A DNA stretch of 64,000 bases from Rhypophila decipiens (Eukaryota > Ascomycota > Sordariomycetes > Sordariales > Naviculisporaceae). The stretch covers positions 124,001 through 188,000 of the forward strand of contig MU858056.1 in the NCBI GenBank assembly GCA_033297075.1, read 5' to 3'. Positions 20,228-30,551 of this stretch are shown piece by piece; within the stretch, counting starts at the first letter, position 1, and each line of letters starts with the position of its first letter. The notes beneath the pieces were generated by a model. That model was given only the letters and a program-made list of their open reading frames with translations. It ran no database searches and was not told the origin of the DNA. Position numbers and translations under genes: made by a program.

Positions 20228-20641
20228 TTACTCATCCCTCTGTTGTTGCTGTTGCTGCAGCAGCAATTGCTGTTCCCTCGCCTGCGCTTGCGCCTCAGCA
20301 GCAAGCCTTCTGTCCCGTACATACAGCCGCTTCTGCCGCAACCGTTCCAGCTCGGCCTGGATCTCGTCGCGGTCTGTGGGGATCTTGTTGGTCTGCTCGG
20401 GCTTGGGCCAGAACTCGGGCACCGAGAAGCGCTCGTCCAGGTTGGTGCCGAAGTAGTACATTATTCCGATGGGGAACATGACGTACATGCCGAACTATGG
20501 TATGGGTAGAAGTATTTTAGCATTGGTTGTTGTTGTTTAGACCAGGGAAGCCAAATCCGGGGTACGTAGTAGGCGCTGGGTGTATGGGAGAGCTGGGTAG
20601 TGTATACGGACCTTGAAAACTTCGAGATTGAGACCCCCCAT
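20228..20641 (-). CDS. PET100: Cytochrome c oxidase assembly protein Pet100
   Basis: Exon 1 (20641-20612) is only 30 bases and encodes MGGLNLEVFK. Exon 2 (20494-20228) continues with FGMYVMFPIG and MYYFGTNLD, giving 98 residues. NLEVFKFG...MYYFGTNLDxRFSVPxFWP is the Pet100 signature. The first 30 residues form the single membrane segment that anchors it in the mitochondrial inner membrane, where Pet100 helps assemble complex IV. The C-terminus is a charged helix ending in a Gln run. The small first exon would be missed if only long open frames were used. It is convergent with the YebC/TACO1-type gene, 279 bp away. Confidence 0.92.
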
Positions 20642-21153
20642 GATTGCTGAATGATACAACAGTTGGTATGTAGACTTTTGAATTTGAGCTGCGACAGTTA
20701 CGGAAACGTGGAAATAGAGCGAGGAAGGGTTGGCGGAGTTGCTGCACTGACGGGGCCTTTCGATGTCAATTCGAATTTCCGTTCAGCATCGGCATTCAAA
20801 GCAAGCTCGCGATTTTACAGTGGGTCCCATCAGGCCATTGAACGAAAACGGGTTCCCGCAGACGGCCGGGGCAAGCGACCGCCGGGCTGCAGGGCGATGG
20901 ACCCACATGCTTAATTCCTCCCCGCCGCCCAGGGGGCCCAAGCCACTGGAATGCCCTCTGACGTCGGTGGGCAGCTGGTTGCAGTCTCACTCGAAGGGTA
21001 CCCAAATGTTACGATCCGGCACATGGTTCAACAGTTCACATGGCAAGCTCGTATGATCTCAACTCAACGTGGCAGGCGTGCGAACTCTTCAAGAAACAAG
21101 ATGAATGATAAATGTGAATTGAATAATGTAAATTAAAATATACCGGCCCTTAG
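20642..21153. other. Intergenic, PET100 promoter and SMP3 3' region
   Basis: Both neighbours are on the minus strand, so this spacer should carry the PET100 promoter and the SMP3 polyadenylation region (AT-rich near 21120). No other gene was recognised. Confidence 0.6.
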
Positions 21154-23002
21154 CTACTTGCGACAGCTTTTCGTGACCCTCCAAATGGCTAACCCGCGTC
21201 TTCCTACGACGCGGGCAATGGTATTCCAAAAGCCATCCTCGGCAAAGTCTAAATCGTCTAAATTCAAATGCTTCTCATATCGCCACACCTCCCGGAATCG
21301 CAGCCCCTCGAGGCCCTTGTTTTGGAGATACGGATCTAGCCACGAGGCGGAGAGCGGCGCTATCAAGTAAGTGCCGTTCTTCTCCTTCAGGTATTCCATA
21401 TTCCTCCTGTCGGCGGGGGTATCGCATGTAGCCAGCTGTGTCAGCTCCTCGAGCAAAAGGTCGCCGTCCATACCCATGACATCACGGGTACGCAGCACCT
21501 CGTTCTTCCCGTTGAGCAACCAGACTGGCGGCATGTATGTCTTCCACCAGACAGCTTGAGTGGCGTCCGGCTGTCTGCTCATGAAGACTTGCGCGGGAAT
21601 AATACCTCCTTGATGATAGATTCCCATCAGCGTTCCGAATATTAGGTTAAAGACGATCCAGGAAACAACCCAGACCCGCAGGGTTGTTTCTTTTTTAGGG
21701 AGGCGGATGGAGGATAAGATTAAAGGAATGGTCGGCAGCAGAAATCTCGCCTCTTGGTGCTGAAGTATAGATAGCACAAAGATGCCTGAGATGGCCGAGT
21801 AAAGATGAAATGATCGATGTGGTCTCGTAAATAAAAGGATGATCGCCGGTCCGAGTAACTGCGGGAGGTTGACGAGCAAATGTTGGTACCTTGGGTGAAG
21901 GCCATGTTGCGCTAAATTCGAGGGTTGGATGTTGTACAGAAGATTATTCAAAGGTGTGAGTACGGGGTGGTATATCAGGTCAGACCACGATATGGAATGC
22001 TTGGTGTAGAAAGCCGTATCGACGGCGATGGCAAAGAATGCGGTATATGCCCCTGCCAAGACTATCATTGCAAGTGATCCAGGGCTGTACAAAGTCAGTA
22101 CGCGCGATCAACGATCTGGGGAGTATACAAGACTCACTGTTTCCAATAATACGGCACTAATCGAATGCCAGGTATTAACACAAAAGCCGGGAATGTGATG
22201 CGGTTGAAAACCCCGAACATGGCGAGGAAGCCTAGAACCGCGGAGGCGAGGACGGAGGATTGTTGCTACGAGCAAGATCACGTCAGTGAGTCGGGTTCGA
22301 ACTGGATATGCGGTTTCACCTACCGGGCTTGCAACAATCCGCTCGATAAGCACCAGACACCAAGCCACGATTAGAGTCTCGATGGAGTTGGAGAACGTGT
22401 GCGTTTGGAAAGTCCATGTCACGTATGACGAGGCGACAAGGAGAACGGCAACGCGTCGGTTTCGCGGTTTCTGCACCAACTCATGAATCGCCCAGTCCTC
22501 GAGGACAAAGCTGATGACAAACATGAGAACGCGCAATGTCCAGAAGACGGCGATCGGCGGTATCTCGCCGTCGTTGCCGTTCCCTATCCATAGCCAGCGC
22601 AACAACAACATCGGCAGCCCGTAGACGGGCCATAGTGGGAAGACGCTCCGGATCGGATTCTCGGTTGTAAACTCCCACGTATGCCGGACCGGATAACTAA
22701 AGATTTGTCCTGAATAATCCACATCAGCAAAAATCCAAGGCCCATCCGGTAGTTCCGAAATTTCGAGAATGCGACTCGGTCAGAAATCGCTCAAGGCGCG
22801 TCGGGAGCATGGCGGTGGTGCACACACACCTGGCGCGGACTTGCGACAACTAGCCAGAGTCCATCCAGCCGACAAAAAGACAATAACTCATACCGGCAAT
22901 AACCTCTGGCCCCTGAAAGTTCTCGTCAGGGTGGAGGTAGCTGGGCGATAAAGCGAACCACAGCCGAACCAGGAGAAGGAAAAGGTATGTTCGGCGCCAC
23001 AT
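21154..23002 (-). CDS. SMP3: GPI mannosyltransferase 4 (Smp3/PIG-Z)
   Basis: There are four exons, 23002-22894, 22709-22324, 22265-22138 and 22084-21154, with GT-AG introns of 184, 58 and 53 bp; all phases match and the product is 517 residues. The start [16 protein letters not shown] leads into the GT22 motif [11 protein letters not shown] (catalytic HPDE region, in the ER lumen), followed by many hydrophobic membrane helices and the second family motif HQEARFLLP. Smp3 adds the fourth mannose, from dolichol-phosphate-mannose, to the GPI anchor precursor in the ER, a step needed in fungi before the ethanolamine-phosphate bridge is added. HQEARFLLP is shared across GT22 (Alg9, Alg12, Gpi10); the assignment to Smp3 rests on the N-terminal segment and the length. 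Confidence 0.88.
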
Positions 23003-25006
23003 ATTAAATCGCGATAAGATAAATGCGACGGTTGTCGTCGTTCGGAAGCATCGGCATTTGGCAGAATCGTGGTGGACAGGCAAGCGGACTGGTCACCTCA
23101 GGACTGGTTGAAGGAGATGCGCGCTGAAGAAGAGGGTATCACCAAAAGAGGGCGCAAGAACGACGACAAAATATAATAAGACAATAATCGAATGACAGGA
23201 AGGAACAAGCGATAAGGGAATGGCAATTAAAAGGAAGGGATGAGCTTGCCAAATTTCGGGAGCTCTGGAAAAGAAGGCCACATGGATGGTGATATCGTGC
23301 CAGACAGCTGGGTGTTTACCGGAAGCAGACCCCTGTTCGCGAACGGCCGGGGTGCAAGGGTGCAAGAAAAATCGAAACCCGCTTTCAGAGGTCACACCAA
23401 GCTAGGCCCCGGGCAGGACAGCGGGTAGCCGCTGGAATTTGTTCTCTCAGGGGCACTTTAGCGGTTTCCAGTGGTGCAAGGTCTTAGTTGCCCCCACATG
23501 ATGCAAGCTTGTTTGGGGAAAGTCGCCCTTCATCCACGGCCGCAACCCCCTGGACGGCAGTCGACTGGCAAGGTGATCTAGATGGGCGTGGCTGCCAACA
23601 ACACCACTTGTGGTTCGACTCCGTTCGAGGAAGGAAACAGACCAGAAATGGAAAGGGACATGGAGAAAACTTTAAGTGAGAAACCAGAAATCGAGTTCGC
23701 GATGGACATCTGGACTTGAGGCAGACATCCACACCGTCGACCCACAGGACACGGTTTTAATTTTGGTAGAGCACTATTAGCCATGGAGAAATCATAAATG
23801 AGATTTGGCGGTCATACTCCGCAAGAACCCAAACATCATATCCAATAGTGAAAGTCACCGTGGCAGTTGCCTTTCATCCAGTTACCCAAACTTAGAGAGG
23901 CCATTCTTCCAAATCAGCACCGAGTTTGTTCAATACACGTGTGCGTCTGGTTGTCGTTTCTGCTAGTGTGGGCTAGATTGGCAGAAAGAACTGTGTCCTC
24001 TAGTACTATATCAGACGGATAAACTTCGTCTTGATGCTGAACTTTAAACTTTACGCAATTCTGGATCTGAAGCACCATTCCCGGGTTTGGCTCCAACCTG
24101 TCAAACAAGAGCAAACAATAGGTAATGGTCCAATCGAAAACAACCAACAGGCAGTGATTCCGTCTAATAATTACCAGCAAGATAGGTCCCTATGAGCCAT
24201 ACCGATAAACTTTAGTGCTTCTTGAGCGAGAAAACGAGGACGGGAGGAAAACTTTTAGAGTTCGATGTTCCTTCCGCGACCAAACCTTAGTGCCACCAAG
24301 CTATAAGTTCAGGAGTTTTCTTTCGATGCAACTTCCTCTCCTGAACAACAACCGACCTTTCAAGTCCAAACCGTTTGTCAACCAAAAGTACAACTTTATT
24401 TGGTGAGTGCCCTGATTCCCCTCTGGGCTTGAGCACCAACAGTCGTCAAGCACCTCTGCCCCTCTGTACCCCAGCAGGTTTAGCAGGCACCAACAGCCTG
24501 TCGGCCCCACAAAAGCGACAATCCACAGAAGGCTGATGGAATCCTGAACCCTGGGGACAAAGCGGCACGACAAAGCCAAGTCGCTCGGTCCGTGCACAAA
24601 CAGCCTTTGGAAGCTGCCCCACCTCACAGGCAACAACCGACCACCGCTTTACTCCTTCTTAAAACTAACTTCATGAACTGTAGACTCATACAACCTGAAC
24701 ACAAACCCAAACTGCAGCAAGCCATCCACTCCATCAGCAAATTTTCCTGAATCTTCTTTCCGAAGAAGTCTATTTCTCCAGCGACAAGAATCCATCACTA
24801 TAAAGGTAGCCTCCATCCCTCGACCATTCTCTCCTTTCCGTTCCAACCGCATCCCACTTCAACTTCGGTTCGACATCTTCAATTTGCACCACAATCATCC
24901 TTCGCATTCCCAATCACTACATTACCAGAATATATTCGATCCATCTTGGACAAGTCGCCGCTCTAACATCATCTACGAGCTAGTCATTAAACCAACCACC
25001 ATCAAA
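23003..25006. other. Long divergent spacer upstream of SMP3 and SKP1
   Basis: This is 2 kb with no credible coding frame. The last 700 bp before SKP1 are CT/CA-rich on the plus strand and look like promoter plus a long leader, including a TATAAAG at 24799. Confidence 0.6.
24799..24805 (+). promoter_or_regulatory. TATA-like box upstream of SKP1
   Basis: TATAAAG lies about 208 bp before the SKP1 start codon and is followed by a pyrimidine-rich leader. Position and match make it a candidate core promoter; no transcript evidence is available. Confidence 0.35.
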
Positions 25007-25657
25007 ATGTCGGCCAAGCAGGACACCGCGACGCAAACCATCACGCTCCAAAGCAATGACAATGCTATGATCCCTGTTGGTATGTCTTCCCGCACCACTT
25101 GTTCCCCTCAATCGCCGTTTTGTCGTGCACATCCGCTAATACTGTCCACAGAGCGTTGCGTGGCCGAGCGATCCATGCTCATCAAGAACATGATCGAGGA
25201 TCTCGGCGACGAGATGATTACCAACGAACCGATTCCCATTCCCAACGTCAATGAGCCCGTCCTCAAGAAGGTTATTGAGTGGTGCCAAAAGCACAAGAAT
25301 GACGCTCCTCAGACAGCCGAGGAGGAGAACGACAACCGGAAGAAGACGACTGATCCCATTGACGAGTGGGATCAAAAGTTCATGCAAGTCGATCAAGAGA
25401 TGCTTTTTGAGATCATCCTGGTACGTTTAGACTGCTTATGTCCATGAATGAGAATGAAATCACTGATAGGCTCTTATTAGGCCGCCAACTACCTCGACAT
25501 CAAGGCGCTTCTAGATGTTGGCTGCAAGACTGTCGCCAACATGATCAAGGGCAAGTCCCCAGAGGAGATTCGCAAGACGTTCAACATCACGAACGACTTC
25601 ACGCCCGAGGAGGAGGAGCAAATCCGGAGGGAGAACGAGTGGGCGGAGGATCGTTAA
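25007..25657 (+). CDS. SKP1: SKP1, SCF ubiquitin-ligase core adaptor
   Basis: Exons 25007-25079, 25152-25420 and 25481-25657 give 172 residues. The start ATG is followed by the BTB/POZ-like fold: [33 protein letters not shown] and [19 protein letters not shown]. The C-terminal Skp1 dimerisation/F-box-binding part follows ([48 protein letters not shown]), ending NEWAEDR. Skp1 links cullin-1 to F-box proteins. Length and motifs match the filamentous-fungal orthologue (scon-3/sconC), which takes part in sulphur regulation. Intron 1 is 72 bp, a multiple of three without a stop, so retention would insert 24 residues into the BTB domain. Confidence 0.97.
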
Positions 25658-27023
25658 GTGCGGTAATGGCCAAGCGGGCTGTGGTTGGGTCGGGCCTCTC
25701 AAGTCCATGATGAATACATGAGATACCAGGCCTGGACGTGTTTGTATTGACGCTCCCTTCTTGGGCAGTATCCGGGTTGGCGTTGTCTTTGGTTTCCTTT
25801 GTCATTTCTTTAAATTATGCATTACCTTTTCGAGGAGAACGAATAGTTTACTGGGCGTGGTACATCTTAAGTTAGGGTTGGTGATGTGGTTTCATGGTCG
25901 CTTGGTAACTCTGGGTGAAGCCGAACACGACAGTGGATGGCGTCTTGTTCGCCGTTGGGCAGACAGCGCATTTGATCTTCGCTGTGAAGGTTAGACCTCG
26001 CCTATAAGGAGGATGGCACTACTAGCACAGCTTTAGACAAGTAATTTGTTTTGGGTACCTTGAACACTTTCCGTGATGGCATATCTAGACTGGGTGACGG
26101 TATCAGACCACGCAAGACATGATTCCAGAAGTGACTTAGAGGAAACGTAGTTGAGTTCTAACTTTGGTGCCTGGAAGATTGTCCTGACTTTCCCCGAGGT
26201 TTGCCCCTGTGATATGGCACCCGGTGGCCCATGTATTCAAGGGTCTGCAAATTCACAATATCAGGGTGGACAATGCATCTACCACAAGCCCATCGAACTA
26301 TCCTAGATGAACAGTTGTGAATCTCTTGGGGTCAACAGGGTCCATCGACCAGCCTATCAAAGAACGAATCCTCGCTCGAACGTCAGTAACATAGCCGGGA
26401 GATTCCTCAAAGCGTCCATCAAAATACAGATCACGACAAGCAGAGACCGGCTTCATTGGCATCAGCACATGGGGTCAGTCGGTAATGCTGGGACAATAAT
26501 TACTTGCAAGAGGCATTCTCAATTGCACATGGATATCACCCATGTTGACCCATAAAAAAAGACGTGATTAGCATATGAACATTGATGCCCCCAAATGAAT
26601 TTTGTATTCCGGGTTTTAGCCTAACTCTCCCTCCCAGTAATTTGTGGAAAACAAAAGAAGCGTAAGAAAATCCCGACCAAGCCTAGCCAGACTTCCCAGT
26701 GACCAGGCACTGAGTATTTGTCTCTCTTCTGGCATTCCCCATTCATTCATTTGGCGGCAAGATCACACACCCCATTGTTGCAGTATCCTTTTCTCCATGA
26801 CACACATAAACTCCTCCAACTCCTTCCGTAGCAAGAGACAAGGGGATGTTCGAAAGATGGTCGTCATCAAGACTTGGAAGGCCAAATATGTCGTTGCTCG
26901 TTCGTTGAATTGTCGTCATGGTCGGGTCGGAGAGTTATGCATGCCGAGAAAGGAAAGAGAACAACAGGAGGTCCAGGCGAAGTGGGAGAATCCATCGATC
27001 GGAGGGAGTGCGAATGAGAGCAT
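25658..27023. other. Intergenic between SKP1 and RPL39 3' ends
   Basis: This is 1.4 kb between convergent genes. No family-supported frame, tRNA or repeat was seen. Confidence 0.6.
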
Positions 27024-27512
27024 TTAGATGCCGAGACGAGTCTTGCGCCAATGTCTTCGCTTGGCGTTGTATCTGTTGGTTTGGGACATCTCATGTTAGT
27101 CGCCCTGTTTCTATGTCCACCACTGCGACGGGTTATATGGATAGATCGTACCTGATGGTGTTACCGGTGCGAAGACGAATCCATTGGGGAATGGGGCGGT
27201 TCTGCTTCTGCGCCTTGGCGAGCTTTTGCTTCGTGCGGAAAGTCTTGTGGCTCTGTTGATTTCACATTTTGGGAATCAGCAAATCTGTATTTCGGACGTT
27301 TGGGTCGGTTCTTCTTCCAGTGAGGGGGATAATCATCAGGAAACCGATTCTTTCACCCCGAGTCGCCTCCGCATCGTCTGTCTGTGGTGGTTTTGACAAT
27401 TTCGGCGCGGGGGACCCAGGGTCGTCGTCGAATTCCAGATAATTCCCCTCACATCGATTTGGTGTCGAAAAACGAGCAAACGGAGCTGGTCTCAAATGTT
27501 ACATACCGGCAT
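27024..27512 (-). CDS. RPL39: 60S ribosomal protein eL39
   Basis: This 51-residue protein is split over three exons: 27512-27507 (just ATGCCG), 27252-27152 and 27072-27024. The introns are 254 bp (GTATGT...CAACAG) and 79 bp (GTACGA...CAG). The assembled protein begins [18 protein letters not shown], continues [16 protein letters not shown], and ends [11 protein letters not shown], the nearly invariant eL39 sequence. eL39 lines the peptide exit tunnel of the large ribosomal subunit. No single frame exceeds 35 codons, so ordinary frame calling misses this gene. The long first intron directly after two codons is typical of highly expressed fungal ribosomal protein genes. Confidence 0.97.
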
Positions 27513-28244
27513 TTTGACTGTTGTTGTCGAGATTACCGAGGGAGAGTCTGGTCGGTGATGTTCGATGTTGGTGGATTAGAATATTCTATGTGGGCTTTGA
27601 AAATCGGTGTGGTAGGGTGTGGAAAAGGTTCCAGTGCGGCTGGATCACGTGGGGAGGGGAAATTGAAGTGTGGCTTGGGTATCTAACTGTGGCTGGAGAC
27701 CGAAGTCGTGTGAAAAGTGGGACCCTGAATTATCGGTGCTCCGCTGGGCAGGTGGTCACTGTGGTCAGGTGGCTTTGGCACTGTCGAACCGTTGAATTAC
27801 CCTGCGGGTTTCCCGCCAATCGAAATCCACGCTTCGCAGATTTCCAGATGGCGCCGGTCGCTTGGCGCTCTGAATGGAACGGCAACTTGGCGCATTTGGG
27901 CAAGCAACGGCAAGAGCGATCAGTGGCTCTTTTTCTTCAATTTTGTCTTCCAAGTAACAAAGCCGAATACAAGCTTCGCGCATTTGCTGTTTCCTAATCG
28001 CCTTCTTCACGAGATCAATAACGGGGAATTGTTTTTGGTGCATTTATTCGCATTATCTCGGGGTGCATATACTACCTCTGGCCGAGCGTTCGGATTTCTA
28101 ATCGACGATCACCGGAAACGATTCGCCTCCTTTAACGCCGACCACGGCTACGATCCTTCTTCCTTTCCTGCCTCATATCGTGTCGCGTTCGGTTTACCTG
28201 AGTTTTAATCATCTTCTTTCCTTCGTTACTGCTACACCGCCAAG
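27513..28244. other. Divergent promoter region of RPL39 and ARL1
   Basis: This 732-bp spacer lies between the RPL39 start (minus) and the ARL1 start (plus). It contains short GC-rich inverted pieces near 27800 (CTGCGGGTTTCCCGC-like). No gene was seen. Confidence 0.6.
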
Positions 28245-29007
28245 ATGGGTCAGAGCATGTCATGGCTGTCCTCGCTGTCCAACTTGTTCTTCGCAAAGAA
28301 GGAGATTCGCATCCTGATATTGGGACTGGTATGCCGCGGCTCTCCCACTTTTCCGTCAAGGTGGCTTTTTATGCAATAAACTCTAGCGCTGACGTTATCT
28401 CCTTCTGCAGGATAATGCCGGAAAGACGACACTCCTTTATAGACTCAAGGTCCGATCCCAAACCCCTCGAAGCGCCATCTCTGCGGCCTGTTCTGACACT
28501 GAGTACAACTTTAGATCGGCGAGGTAGTGACCACGATACCGACGATAGGATTCAATGTGGAATCGGTGACCTACAAGAATCTCAACTTCAATGTGTGGGA
28601 TCTTGGCGGCCAAACCAGCATAAGGCCCTACTGGAGGTGCTATTATGCCAACACAGCAGCAGTCATCTTTGTGGTTGACTCGACGGATATCGAGCGTCTA
28701 CAGACTGCGGCGGATGAGTTGGCGGCAATGCTCAACGAGGACGAGCTGAAAGATGCCGCATTATTGGTGTTTGCGAACAAGCAAGATCAACCTGGCCACA
28801 AAGGAGCGGGCGAGATCTCCCAGGCACTTCGGCTTGGTGAGCTGCGGGACAGAAACTGGAGCATTAAGGAATGTAGCTGCATAGACGGCCGCGGTATCAC
28901 CGAGGGGATGGACTGGCTTGTGGTAAGTTGCACACAGCAAGACGCTCGGTGGAGTTGGGCGACGAGACAGCTAACAGAGACGACAGCAAACGGTAGCACA
29001 GGAGTAA
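28245..29007 (+). CDS. ARL1: Arl1, Arf-like small GTPase of the trans-Golgi
   Basis: There are four exons, 28245-28328, 28411-28449, 28515-28922 and 28987-29007, giving 183 residues. Gly2 is present for N-myristoylation (MGQSMSW). The nucleotide-binding motifs are in order: P-loop GLDNAGKTT (spliced across exon 1/2), switch I with IPTIGFNVE, switch [15 protein letters not shown], and NKQD. The final exon encodes only [23 protein letters not shown] is the Arl1-specific form, distinguishing it from Arf1/Arf6 (DVGGQDKIRPLW). Arl1 recruits GRIP-domain golgins and works in Golgi-endosome traffic, the same pathway area as the Laa1-type gene in this window. Confidence 0.95.
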
Positions 29008-30460
29008 TGCTTCTAATGAAGATAAATGGCGAAACGATCAGTTGTACAACAAAGGAGGTTTCTTTATCGCATGCCGGCAGGCTTGGGTATATGATGACAT
29101 TTCGCTTTTCTCGGCGTTTGGGTGAGATGAAGCACCCCTGGGCTCACGGTTGGCAAGCTGTCAACCGAGCGAGACGCATCTTTTATCGGGGCACATGACT
29201 TCCAAAGCGTACATATGACTAGATTTGAATTATAATTTTGTAATAGAGCGACGTTAATTTCAGCTTCAATGCCACAACCTATTCTCGCAACCCCTTGTTC
29301 AAGGTCTCAGCATCTGCTACTCGCGTATACTCGACGCTTCGACGACTTCCAGACCTCTCGTGGGGGCTAATAACCTGCCAGACGATATCTCGTCCTTTAT
29401 GGGTAGCGCTGATGATTATCATTATTGGAATTATTGGAATTTCGAAGTGATTGCAATGCCCGACCATGAAGGACCTCGAGAGGAACATGAGATGTTCAGG
29501 ATACCTTCAAAGGCACCCAAGACATGGAAAGAACTCATGTAGGAGGAGTAGCACGACCTTATAATTTGATACTGACAGCAACCTGCTGACTTGACCCTCG
29601 ATGCCCAGCCAATCGAGTTCCCCTTTCTCTGCTCGACAAAAGTTACGTGTATCAGAACAACAGCACCTCCACGGACCTCAGTCTTATATCTAGAGAATGC
29701 ATGAACAATCGTATGTAGATGTTCTATCTGCTCACCGGTTCCATGTTCTACCCCGGTTAGGTCATGATCCGTCTCGCTCCTCGGGAAGTATGGACCCATT
29801 CTTAGTGGTGGTGGGGGGTTGCAGATGAAACCGAGGTGAGTGAGTAACAGTCGTGCAAAAGTTCTCAATCCACCTCAACTTAACTATGGTCGGCCGTGAA
29901 GTTGAGGGATGTTAGTTGAAATTGTTCCAACTACATGATCAAATCTTGCTCCAAGTGCTCCATACTATACTGCTACCATCTCGTGATTTGTCACAAAGAT
30001 GACCCATTTGTCTTGAACCAGTAAGAACTCCTAACGCCTTTGAAGAAAACAAAGTAAACGACCTGGTCTATGTGCTATGCACATGCTAAAAGTCCCTTTG
30101 GACATACTCCTCCTCAAGGGGCTGAATCCTTCGCTTTCGATATTGGCTTTGTTTTCACCGTTGCCGTGCGGTACATTTACCTTACGATGCATATTCCCCG
30201 ACTGATTGGGAAGATCCTTGAGCAAATGGCCGATGAGATGTCGCGGGACATGGACGAGGTCGCCTTGAGAGATCCTTAGATGCTTGCCTGGGGGTATATG
30301 AAGAGCCCTAATGATCTTGAATTTTAACACCAGCACCAAGCTCACTTGGCGCAACCGGTAATCGTTTCACTATCCCGTGCGGTAAATTGACTCGCTGACG
30401 ACATCGAGCTGAACTTGTCTCTTTACTCAGGGCGTGAATTCAAATCATCATGGTGTCACT

Positions 30461-30551
30461 TCTTTTTGGCTTTTTCTTTTTGGCTTTTTCTTTTTGGCTT
30501 TTTCTTTTTGGCTTTTTCTTTTTGGCTTTTTCTTTTTGGCTTTTTCTTTTG
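30461..30551. repeat. 14-bp tandem repeat, about 6 copies
   Basis: The unit GGCTTTTTCTTTTT is repeated with GGC at 30468, 30482, 30496, 30510, 30524 and 30538, essentially without mismatches. It is a pyrimidine-rich mirror-like tract that is purine-rich on the minus strand. The absence of variation suggests recent expansion. Confidence 0.95.

Noticed and set aside
29431..29799. A 122-codon minus-strand frame (MGPYFPRSETDHDL...)
   Set aside because: Looks mildly protein-like but has no family match, no splice structure and no promoter evidence.
30070..30279. A 69-codon plus-strand frame (MCYAHAKSPFGHT...)
   Set aside because: Short, overlaps an equally open minus-strand frame, and has no recognised domain.
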